DNA of 64,000 nucleotides, taken from assembly GCF_905475465.1 (NCBI RefSeq), contig NC_062235.1, positions 5,404,001 to 5,468,000 of the forward strand. Reading direction: 5' to 3'. Positions 56,055 through 64,000 of this stretch are shown here, piece after piece (the stretch's first letter is position 1; every line of letters starts with the position of its first letter). Origin of the DNA: Pieris napi (Eukaryota; Arthropoda; Insecta; Lepidoptera; Pieridae). A program made the position numbers and the translations under genes. Under the pieces are notes generated by a model that saw only the letters and a program-made list of their open reading frames with translations, made no database searches and was not told the origin of the DNA.

Positions 56055-56345
56055 TCTGACATTATCGTGATTCGTGTGCTCTTTTTCTTTTTCATGTATC
56101 CTTTTTTACTAGTGCCCCTTTCACTGTTTACATATATTTTAATTGCTTTCCCTTGTTTCATTAGTTTTGTCTAAGTACTTTTGCACTTCTTGCGCTCAAA
56201 ATCTCAAATGTTTTTCTTACAGTGGTTGCCTGGAAGAGATCGCTCGAAAGGGATAAGGCTATCTGTTGCCCTCCTTCTTATTAAATAATTTAAATTTTAC
56301 TGTATATCTCTATTACTGCAACGAAGTGTTAATAAATAAATGAAT
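56055..56345 (+). mobile_element. Dispersed retroposon 3' end (RTE-like), second copy
   Basis: Shares its blocks with 51222-51625, here with GTGGTTGCCTGGAAGAGATC and GAAAGGGATAAGGCTATCTG intact, and ends CAACGAAGTGTTAATAAATA. Not a local tandem repeat: the two copies are 4.8 kb apart. Confidence 0.62.
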
Positions 56346-56749
56346 AGCCAGAGTAGCTTAAAAACCTACATCTACATTTAAATTTGAATAAAAAAATTGT
56401 TTTATTGATATACGAGCTTTACGATATAAATAATACGCGTGTGAATACACTGAACATGGCAACAATAAAAGTAAATGGAGTGATTCTTATTATGGTTTTA
56501 TTAATAACCTGTCGCTTCAATGAGCGTAGCGAGAGGCGAGTACAGAAATGGTTCATCGTCGGTTGTTGACCGAGCCCTACCATAATAATTCTATTTGCGA
56601 CCAACAGATTTATTCTAACTGCTAACTGAACTTTCGCGGTCGCAACTAGGGATAGTCTTGGCCCAAAATTTTCGAACGAAAAATTATCCACAGAAACTTG
56701 TTTAACATCACACGACGCAAACATGTGTTTGTATAAGTATTCGAGTTGA

Positions 56750-56932
56750 TTTGGCGTTGTAATAACCCTTTAGGGCCTCAGATTTCTGTATCTGTTTCAT
56801 GATCATTCTTTATCATTCTTAATCTGAATAAATGAGCACATAGAAAGTTCATTGGCGCACAACTGGGAATCGAACCTAAAACCTCAGGGATGAGAGTCGT
56901 ACGTTAAAACCACTAGGCTAACTGCTCAAAGG
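56750..56932 (-). mobile_element. tRNA-derived SINE (minus strand)
   Basis: The minus strand has an A box (TAGCCTAGTGG), a B box (GGTTCGATTCC, 56866-56876) and a body reading CCAATGAACTTTCTATGTGC to CATGAAACAGATACAGAAAT and CTGAGGCCCTAAAGGG. The 3' sequence matches a SINE tail widespread in Lepidoptera. It differs from the SINE at 45086 in body and tail. Confidence 0.8.
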
Positions 56933-58029
56933 CATTTTTAGCTATTTTTAAATTGTCTTATTATTATTTCTTATTGGCACAAATAAAATCGATGTCGACT
57001 ATTTTGTTTAAAAATTTTAATTTGTATAAAATTTGAATTAGTTAAAAAATGTAACAGATACTGGCAAACATCTTCAACAAATTAATGTCCTTGCCTGCGC
57101 AGAAGTGATTTTTAGGTATCCCTTTTTTCTTTAGTATGTTAAATATTGTTCATAAATAGTTCATAGTTAGTTAACTGCAATCCTTAAGCAAAAATCCCGA
57201 GATATTTTAGAACCAGTTATTACTGGTAAATAATCAAAATCATACAAGTCACAGAGGTCGCGGCCGCTTGGTGACTAGTATTAAGTTATGCGAGTATATA
57301 TTTCAAGTAATAAAAAATATATAGAATATGCAACCCTGACTCTCAGTGGTTAGTACAAGTTATTTCCGGTAAGCACTTAGCATTAACTCGCTTCTTCTCA
57401 TGTTCCAGTTATATACGTAGTATATGATAAATAGGTATTCACGAACAAATAGGATTATGGCCCCAATTATTAGTTAAATAAGTTAATCTAATACAACAAT
57501 AATGTAATGCACTAACCAAAAATAATATAGTATTAGCCCACTAATAGGCTTGCACGAGGCTATTTTTTTATAGGACAGCAGGTAAACGAGCGGTGCTCCC
57601 GCTATTGAATAAAATACTAACGCCGCCAGTATTTGTCTGATTATTCAAAGAATTATATCTTCGGAACACGCCAAAGGTTCAAGTCGATCGGAAAAATCAC
57701 GGTCGGCGACGATTCGCTGCGTTGGATGCAAAAAATAATAATATAATGAATAAAGCTCTTGGGGATTGGGGAGCTCCCCACCAGCCGTGAGAACAGAACT
57801 CCATGTGAGGCTGAAATAGTTTGAACGAACTTTATGGGTATATCGTACCAATTCTACACATAGGAGCGGAAAAATTGTTGTCTTGTCCTAATATCACACA
57901 AATTAAAAAAAATATATAATCAGTATACCAGACCATCAACCATGGTAGCTATGATACGCCCCTGGGACATATAAATAGTTTATAGTCTAAAAGTATAGTA
58001 TTGTCTTTGATTGACATAACTTTTATTCA
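56933..58029. other. Intergenic DNA with a decayed LINE-like segment
   Basis: At about 57565-57850 there is GGACAGCAGGTAAACGAGCG, then CGGAACACGCCAAAGGTTCA and GCTCCCCACCAGCCGTGAGA, which look like a LINE 3' region on the minus strand but are too decayed to assign. A 60-bp AT-rich motif (TCGATGTCGACTATTTTGTT) at 56990 recurs at 59660. Confidence 0.4.
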
Positions 58030-59010
58030 TTTAATAAAACACAATTTTGACCGGATTGAAGTTATGTATTATTATAAATTTACAACTATTTGACATAATT
58101 TTAAATTTATCCGACGTTTCGCGTGCTTTACAGCGTGCGTGGTCACGGTGACTGAAGACAAAAGATATTGAATGTCAAAAAGCATCACAGCTGCAGAGAA
58201 AGTTGAATTATCTGTATTTATTTCCCCGGAGTTGGTATCGACTAAAAGATGGAGCGTTTTGGCAAAAATGGCTCACGGTGTCCTCTATTTTCGCGGATTG
58301 TGTTTCTTTTTGAGATTTTAATTTGGATATTATTGGATCCCAGGTGTTTGACAATTTTAGGCCGTCTTCTCTATTGAAATTGGGGTGTTTTTTGATTTCA
58401 ATGGCTTCGCGTACCAATCTTGGGAAGAATCTTTTCTCTTTCGCAAGTACTTTCGGTTGGTCAAAGCGTATGTAGTGATTAGGCCTATCTAGTATGTGTT
58501 CACAGACTGCTGATTTTGTGTGTCGTCTATGTCTTATGTCTGCAATGTGTTCTTTGAGTCTGCTGGACATATTGCGTTTAGTTTGCCCTATGTAAGACAG
58601 GCCACAGTCGCAATCCAGTTTGTATATACCTGCATCTTGCAATGGGGTGTTACTTTTGATTGGTCTTAGGAATTGCTGAATCTTCTTGTGCGGCTTGAAA
58701 ATTGTATGAATAGAAGCTCGTTTTAGGATCCGGCTAATTCTATCAGTAACTCCCTTTACATATGGCAAGTAGGCTGGCTGGCGGGGAACTGTTTGTGTCT
58801 TGTTTTTGTTTTTGTGATGCAGCCGGGGGATGCGCAGCTTGTTTCGGTGTAGCACCTGTTTGACATGCTGTAGTTCTCCCTCGAGGTGGGCATCATCACA
58901 AAGACGTTGGGCTCTCTGAAACAAACATTTACCGACAGAAAGCAGTTGTGAAGGGTGGTGGTGGGATTCACCATTGAGGTACCTATCTGTGTGGGTTGCC
59001 TTCCTGTAGT
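58030..59010 (-). mobile_element. 5'-truncated Penelope-like element
   Basis: Contains the end of a Penelope reverse transcriptase, a GIY-YIG domain and a 3' UTR of about 170 bp with CACGCGAAACGTCGGATAAA. The 5' end is cut within the RT at about 59010. Penelope-like elements use a GIY-YIG rather than an APE endonuclease, which separates this copy from all the LINEs in the window. Confidence 0.88.
58208..59008 (-). CDS. Penelope-like RT C-terminus plus GIY-YIG endonuclease (fragment, 266 codons)
   Basis: One open frame. The first ~30 codons are the terminal RT/thumb signature (YRKATHTDRYLNGESHHHPS; LLSVGKCLFQRAQ). A linker follows (LPYVKGVTDRISRILKR), then the GIY-YIG nuclease: GIYKLDCDCGLSYIGQTKRN, catalytic Arg in SSRLKEHIADIRH, and NHYIRFDQPKVLAKEKRFFP. 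The CDC preceding the YIG is part of the Cys motif typical of the Penelope/Poseidon group. A stop follows about 60 codons later. The frame is intact, but all RT catalytic residues are missing upstream, so it cannot be autonomous. The first Met in the frame (58924) is not its natural start. Confidence 0.88.
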   Translation of the reverse strand, partial: YRKATHTDRYLNGESHHHPSQLLSVGKCLFQRAQRLCDDAHLEGELQHVKQVLHRNKLRIPRLHHKNKNKTQTVPRQPAYLPYVKGVTDRISRILKRASIHTIFKPHKKIQQFLRPIKSNTPLQDAGIYKLDCDCGLSYIGQTKRNMSSRLKEHIADIRHRRHTKSAVCEHILDRPNHYIRFDQPKVLAKEKRFFPRLVREAIEIKKHPNFNREDGLKLSNTWDPIISKLKSQKETQSAKIEDTVSHFCQNAPSFSRYQLRGNKYR

Positions 59011-60395
59011 CTAAAAGTATTTATTTTCTATTTTTTTTCATTTCTCTAACACCCAAAAGATACGACCCATAGTTCATGCATTTTACTGTAATGTCACAAA
59101 ATGATATATTATACATACTATATTGATAAAATTATAATTAAGACACGATTATGATTGATGTCTTTTGATTACATGTCGCTATTGTCAGGGCGTAACAATC
59201 ACATTCAATGGAACGTCTTCTCTTTGACGAAATCGGTATTGTACAATGCTTTAATTAAATAAAGGATTTACTTAGAACGCCCTACGGCCTCGTATAACTC
59301 GTTTTTGTTCACCGTACAGGCTTTCTACTTGGCGATAACACTATCACGCTAAAATAACATCTTGTAGTTTGAAATATGAGCTATGTTTGTATGTAAGGTT
59401 TTAAAAAGGGCACACCCGTCTGAAAAGAAGTTCGTTTACAAACAAACTCTTGGAACTTCCTGCTTCATTATATTCCTTAAAAAATACTTTATTTATTAAA
59501 TTTAATACATATGGATTTTTGTAATACACACAAGCTTATGCTGTTATGAGAAATTATTAAATTACCAGTTTAAGTGTCAAATATTTTTAAATTGTCGCAG
59601 TATTGTAATTGGCACAATGTATGTACCTACTTCTCAACATATTTTTTTTACATATTGATCGATGTCGACTATTTTATACAAAAATTTGGATTTTTATAAA
59701 ATTTACGTTTGTCATGATAATACAGATGTTTATTCACACATTGTAAAAAAATATGTCTAATGTATAATGGATGTTGAGTTTACCTAGCTAGTTATTTATC
59801 TTGATGGAATTGTAATTGAATATTACTGAATTTGAATTTCGGGTAACTAAATAGAACTATGCGTAATATTTACATAATCGATTACCAAACACTTACTTTC
59901 ACGTGCATAATATTAGTACGTAGCACCCAAAGAGGTCGTATTTCAAACTAAACTCAAATGAAAACCTAAATAACAAAACAGATCATTTTCATCAAAATTT
60001 CACGCCAGTTTTGCAAAATGGGCCTAGGGTGAAAAATTACACGCAAAATCAACAATTTAGTATCTTTTCCAATCGTCTAAACCAAAATAAGTGAATTTAA
60101 TAAATGTATAAATGGCTGGATGATTTAGTCAGCACATTGCATAGAATGTTCACTAGTCCAGTACTGAGTATAGCAGGTAAACTGACCAAACTGAATTCCT
60201 AGCTTACACGGGAAACTAGGCAAAATATTATTATTTTAGATTCAATTTTAAAAATTATTTATTTCGTTACACAAAAGCTTATAGTGGTACATATCCAGTG
60301 TACATTATTTCCTAGAATGTAACAAACTTATAAAACTAAACATGTTTTTATAGTCGTTTTGCTTTTTTAGTTGTAATGTTGTAATTATTTTAGAT
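59011..60395. other. AT-rich intergenic DNA, no gene recognised
   Basis: Contains the second copy of the TCGATGTCGACTATTTT motif at about 59660-59720. No other feature supported. Confidence 0.4.
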
Positions 60396-60901
60396 TGTAA
60401 ATGATAAATGATAAATGATAAATGATTTATTTCTGTAAGTAGGTTTTTACAAACACTTTTACACGTCAAACATTTTTTTTTTTAAAACTAGATGAGATCG
60501 ACGTTTCCTATCTGACTACTCTGAGAAGAAACGCCGAAACAAACTCAGAGGTCACAGTCTCTTTTAAAGTCCAGACATAACTAACAATTATGTGAAGACC
60601 ATGTAGATTGTTGTCTGAAATGGTCTTTTGAGGAAAGAACCACACAGATTGAGTGGACCTGTCAAGTCCAAAGACAAGACATTTGGGTAGGCCGCAAAAA
60701 TTACTCAAACTGTCAGACTATGACTAAAACTGAGAAAAGGATTCAATAAATAAAAAACAATGATCCACGTAGTCTTCACATTCACAATAATAAAAAATTG
60801 TATAAATAATTCTTTACAAAGTAAATATTCAATTAATTGTACATAGAGTATGTAAAAAGGTATTTAAATCAACATTAATTGTGCAAATTTATTGGAGCAG
60901 C

Positions 60902-63718
60902 TCAATCCCAAGCCTTTTTGTCCTCAATATAGTCTTTGACAGTATAAAAGGCTTTCTGACAAAGTTTCCGCTTTATACTATTTTTGAATTTATTAAGGCT
61001 TAGTTCTTGAATGTGGCTAGGTAGTTTATTATAAAAACGTATACATTGGCATCTAAACGAACCACTTATTTTTTTAAGCCTGGTTGTAGGAACAACAAAT
61101 TTGTGTTTGTTTCTAGAATTCACGTTATGGACGTCACTGAATTTTTTAAACAAATTGATATTTTTATGAGCATACAAAAGATTTTCATAGATATACTGAG
61201 AAGGCACAGTCATTATATTAATTTCTTTAAATTTATCTCTGAGGGAGTGTCTGGGACTTAATTTGTAAATTGAACGAATAGCCCTTTTTTGTAAAACAAA
61301 AATTGTCTGAATATCGGCGGCATTTCCCCACAACAGAATACCGTACGACATCACACTATGAAAATAACTAAAGTAAACTAAACGGGCTGTCTCTAAACAA
61401 GTTAAATCACGAATTTTCCTAACGGCGTATGCTGCAGCGCTAAGCTTTTTCGACAATTTATCTATATGGGGGCCCCATTGAAGTTTGGCATCCAAAGTTA
61501 TGCCCAAGAACACTGTGGTATCTTCAGGAATCAACTCTTCACCCTTTATGAGAACACTAGTTTTTACTTGTCTAACATGAGGTATAGTAAACTTAATACA
61601 CTTAGTTTTTTTCTCGTTAAGAAGTAGGTTATTAACATTAAACCAGTTAACTACTTTTGCGAGGGCGCTATTTATATTGTCAGTAACCAGCTGCTGACGT
61701 TTGAGTTTAAATAAAAGTGAAGTGTCATCTGCAAACAACACTATATCAAGATTATCCTTTATGAGGTAAGGCAAGTCATTAATATAAATAAGAAACAAAA
61801 ACGGGCCAAGAATAGAGCCCTGGGGGACACCCATTGTTACTATGGATCCGGGAGATCTTTTCCCGTTAACATCAACTCTTTGAATCCTATCACTTAAGTA
61901 AGAAGTGAGGAGATCCAGAGAGGCGTTCCGGATTCCGTAGTGATGCAGTTTCCTGATTAATGTTTCATGAAGAACGCAGTCGAATGCCTTGGACAAATCA
62001 CAAAAGATGCCCAAAACATCGCATTTATCCTCCCATGCATTATAAACATGGCCTAAAAGTTCAACACCGGCATCAGTGGTCGAACGACCCCTTGTAAAAC
62101 CAAACTGTTTGTTATGTAATAATTTATGTTTATTAAAAAATCTTTGCAGTTGATCTAAAATAACCCTTTCAAAAATTTTACTAAAGGTAGGTAGCACTGA
62201 AATAGGTCTATAATTAGTAGGGTCAGATGCACTACCCGATTTAAATAACGGTATTATTCTACTATATTTCATAAGATCAGGAAACTCACCACGGTCAATA
62301 CAGTTGTTAAAAATAACAGCTAGAGTAGGTGCTACAATGTTTATAATTGATTTAGCAACGTCCACAGAATTACCCCACAGATCAGCAGTCTTTTTAATAT
62401 TTAACGTGTGAACGGTTTTAATTATGTCTCTACAAGTAACATATTGGAAATTAAACTCAGACTCACAAACTGGAACGTTTTCTTTAAGTAAAGACTCTGC
62501 AGCAGTGGGTGATGACCTTAGAGATTTAGTAGTTGACGCGGGAATCTCTGCGAAGAACTTTTCAAAGGCCGCGGCGACTTGGGAATCTGATTTAATTATA
62601 TCGTCATCAATAGCAAGGCTGTAGTCACTACTTCGGTTGCTCGACCTTCCTGTTTCGCTATTAATGATATTCCATGTCATTTTAATTACATTACTACTAT
62701 TCTTAATTTTTGTACTCAAGTAACGTGACTTGGCCATACAACAAACTTTTTTAAATAATTTAGAATAATTCTTAACATATAAATTAAATTCAGCAGTGTT
62801 AATACAAGTCCGTTCATCATACAACTCATAAAGTCGTTTTCTACTTTTATGTATACCAAAGGTGGCCCAGTCACTGAAGCAGGTGTTATTATTAACCGAG
62901 AATGCCTTTGGAATGAAAGTGTTATCAAATTGTGTGCAATACATATTAAAAAAATCATTATATTGTTCATTAGGGTCATCATTAGTTGACAAAAGTGGTA
63001 ATTTACTTAACAGTTTAGTTTTAAATGATTCCAAACGATCAGCTGTTTTTGGATTAACAGTGATATCTTTTTTAGTATTTTTTTTGTTTAGATTTGGAAT
63101 AGTAATCAATTGTCCGCAATGATCTGAGTCTATTAAATTAATAATTTCTTTGTGGGTTGGTATAATATTTGTATAAATGTTATCTAGGCATGTGGCACTA
63201 GTTGCAGTTATTCTAGTGGGCTCCAAAAATTGGTTGGCAAGGTTGTATGACCGAAACAAACTTATAATTTTTGTGCTTGACCCAGAATTTTCTAACAAAT
63301 TAACATTAAAATCACCACAAGTGATGATAGACTTGTAAAAATTACAGATTTTGTGCAATACTTCATCCATAACCTTTTCAAAACAATCATACAATCCTGA
63401 AGGAGGCCTGTACACGCTTAATATAATGAACTGCTCCAATTCTATACAGGCTAATTCAATTGTCCGCTCAACAGATAGGCTCACAATATCCTTACGATCT
63501 TTAAATTTAAGTTGTTTATTTACTAAAATTAATGAGCCACCGTGTATAGCATTTACTCTGCTGAACGAACTACCAACCTGGTGATTGCTAAAATTGAACA
63601 TGAACTGGTGGCTTTTAAGCCAATGTTCTGTCAAACAAAGAATGTCTATATCGTTACAATTTAGGAATAATTCTACTTCTAAATCTTTGTTCAAAAAACC
63701 TTGAATATTTTGATGCAC
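60902..63718 (-). CDS. LINE ORF2: APE endonuclease and reverse transcriptase, intact (938 aa or more)
   Basis: The frame is open from 63823 to the stop at 60902. The listed 5' end is a GTG codon, and no ATG is visible near the domain start. The endonuclease (about residues 1-210) has all catalytic motifs: HQNIQG, LTEHWL, SVYRPPSG, CGDFNVNLL, CLDNIYTN, DSDHCGQL. The RT domain (about 450-720) has PTNYRPISVLPTFSKIFERV, QFGFTRGRSTTDA, FCDLSKAFDCVLHE, MGVPQGSILGPFLFLIYIND and the catalytic FADD in VLFADDTSLLF. The C-terminus has MSYGILLWGNAADIQ, FVLQKRAIRSI and FYNKLPSHIQELSLNKFKN. No stop or frameshift is seen, so the copy may be competent if ORF1 is intact. Confidence 0.92.
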   Translation of the reverse strand: MHQNIQGFLNKDLEVELFLNCNDIDILCLTEHWLKSHQFMFNFSNHQVGSSFSRVNAIHGGSLILVNKQLKFKDRKDIVSLSVERTIELACIELEQFIILSVYRPPSGLYDCFEKVMDEVLHKICNFYKSIITCGDFNVNLLENSGSSTKIISLFRSYNLANQFLEPTRITATSATCLDNIYTNIIPTHKEIINLIDSDHCGQLITIPNLNKKNTKKDITVNPKTADRLESFKTKLLSKLPLLSTNDDPNEQYNDFFNMYCTQFDNTFIPKAFSVNNNTCFSDWATFGIHKSRKRLYELYDERTCINTAEFNLYVKNYSKLFKKVCCMAKSRYLSTKIKNSSNVIKMTWNIINSETGRSSNRSSDYSLAIDDDIIKSDSQVAAAFEKFFAEIPASTTKSLRSSPTAAESLLKENVPVCESEFNFQYVTCRDIIKTVHTLNIKKTADLWGNSVDVAKSIINIVAPTLAVIFNNCIDRGEFPDLMKYSRIIPLFKSGSASDPTNYRPISVLPTFSKIFERVILDQLQRFFNKHKLLHNKQFGFTRGRSTTDAGVELLGHVYNAWEDKCDVLGIFCDLSKAFDCVLHETLIRKLHHYGIRNASLDLLTSYLSDRIQRVDVNGKRSPGSIVTMGVPQGSILGPFLFLIYINDLPYLIKDNLDIVLFADDTSLLFKLKRQQLVTDNINSALAKVVNWFNVNNLLLNEKKTKCIKFTIPHVRQVKTSVLIKGEELIPEDTTVFLGITLDAKLQWGPHIDKLSKKLSAAAYAVRKIRDLTCLETARLVYFSYFHSVMSYGILLWGNAADIQTIFVLQKRAIRSIYKLSPRHSLRDKFKEINIMTVPSQYIYENLLYAHKNINLFKKFSDVHNVNSRNKHKFVVPTTRLKKISGSFRCQCIRFYNKLPSHIQELSLNKFKNSIKRKLCQKAFYTVKDYIEDKKAWD

Positions 63719-63807
63719 CAGGTTGATACTATTTAAATTTTTTGCACTTTTAGTTGATTTTACCTTCCTTACATTTTGGCAAGAGGTTGCCTCTTTTGTC
63801 CCAATTT

Positions 63808-63990
63808 CTAATTTAAATGAAAATCAATGTCATTAATAATTGTCGCCAAATTATTGGCAGAATTGTTTAAAATATCATTGCGTTGCATTTCTTTAATATT
63901 ATATGCTAATAATTTAGCAATTTCTTTTTTTATTTTATATGAGAGATACAATGTATAAACACAATGTAAGAGGGCATATCACATATACTA
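63808..63990 (-). CDS. LINE ORF1 C-terminal tail (partial)
   Basis: In a different frame from ORF2, the minus strand reads KIKKEIAKLLAYNIKEMQRN and DILNNSANNLATIINDIDFH, then LN and a TAG at 63810-63808. The charged, heptad-like sequence fits the end of a LINE ORF1. It overlaps the open ORF2 frame (to 63823) by about 16 bases, suggesting ORF2 is translated by reinitiation or frameshifting. The upstream part is outside the window. Confidence 0.55.
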
Positions 63991-64000
63991 ACCTAAAATA

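Larger units (their letters stand above)
60399..64000 (-). mobile_element. Near-complete CR1/L2-like LINE with (ATCATTT)4 tail
   Basis: Minus-strand element. Its 3' end is four ATCATTT repeats (60426-60399), preceded by a ~470-bp 3' UTR. It has ORF2 at 60902-63823 and the end of ORF1 at 63808-63990. The 5' part is off the right edge. A short tandem-repeat tail instead of poly(A) is characteristic of CR1/L2-type LINEs, and the LINE family at 676-2389 has the same arrangement with TTTGAG repeats. The undamaged ORF2 implies recent insertion. Confidence 0.88.

Noticed and set aside
56860..56935. Possible minus-strand tRNA gene
   Set aside because: Same reasoning: the cloverleaf is imperfect and the sequence continues into a known type of SINE body.

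Overview
The window is nuclear DNA from an insect, most likely a moth or butterfly (Lepidoptera). It is AT-rich, has GT-AG introns, and carries 5S rRNA and U2 snRNA sequence. Its many retroposon tails look like lepidopteran LINE, SINE and Helitron families. Four protein-coding loci are supported: two complete, near-identical genes of the nose-resistant-to-fluoxetine (nrf-6) acyltransferase family, one ZAD/C2H2 zinc-finger gene, and one ALKBH7 gene. Everything else is transposon-derived or unassigned.

Positions 1-25665 are a tandem array. Copy A (CDS 4649-14632) and copy B (18384-25551) are both on the minus strand. Each has 14 exons with matching boundaries, an open frame and a signal peptide (669 and 668 codons). 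Exon 1 of a third copy lies at 43-97, and the rest of that gene is off the left edge. Between the genes, on the opposite strand, sit decayed exons of another nrf-6 relative. The two units differ by clean insertions: a 2.6 kb LINE, a segment ending in TTAGGG repeats and a palindrome in copy A only; a 214-bp Helitron and a LINE tail in copy B only. Each insertion can be read against its empty site in the other copy. A conserved 137-codon open frame of unknown origin lies in intron 10 of both genes.

Positions 25665-28270 hold a tandem repeat, a perfect 19-bp hairpin and a degenerate LINE. Positions 28277-33890 are the conserved gene pair: a plus-strand ZAD zinc-finger gene (8 exons, 398 aa) and a minus-strand ALKBH7 gene (5 exons, 247 aa), convergent with 0.6 kb between the stop codons.

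Positions 34000-64000 are repeat-rich and mostly gene-poor. They contain a 5S rRNA gene with a truncated second copy about 300 bp away, and a GC-rich 532-bp insertion ending in the 5' part of U2 snRNA and flanked by a 14-bp target duplication. They also contain two tRNA-derived SINEs, a TA-flanked MITE, a foldback element, a Penelope-like fragment with a GIY-YIG domain, and at the right edge a LINE with an intact EN-RT frame of over 900 codons. I see no further host gene from 39.7 to 58 kb.
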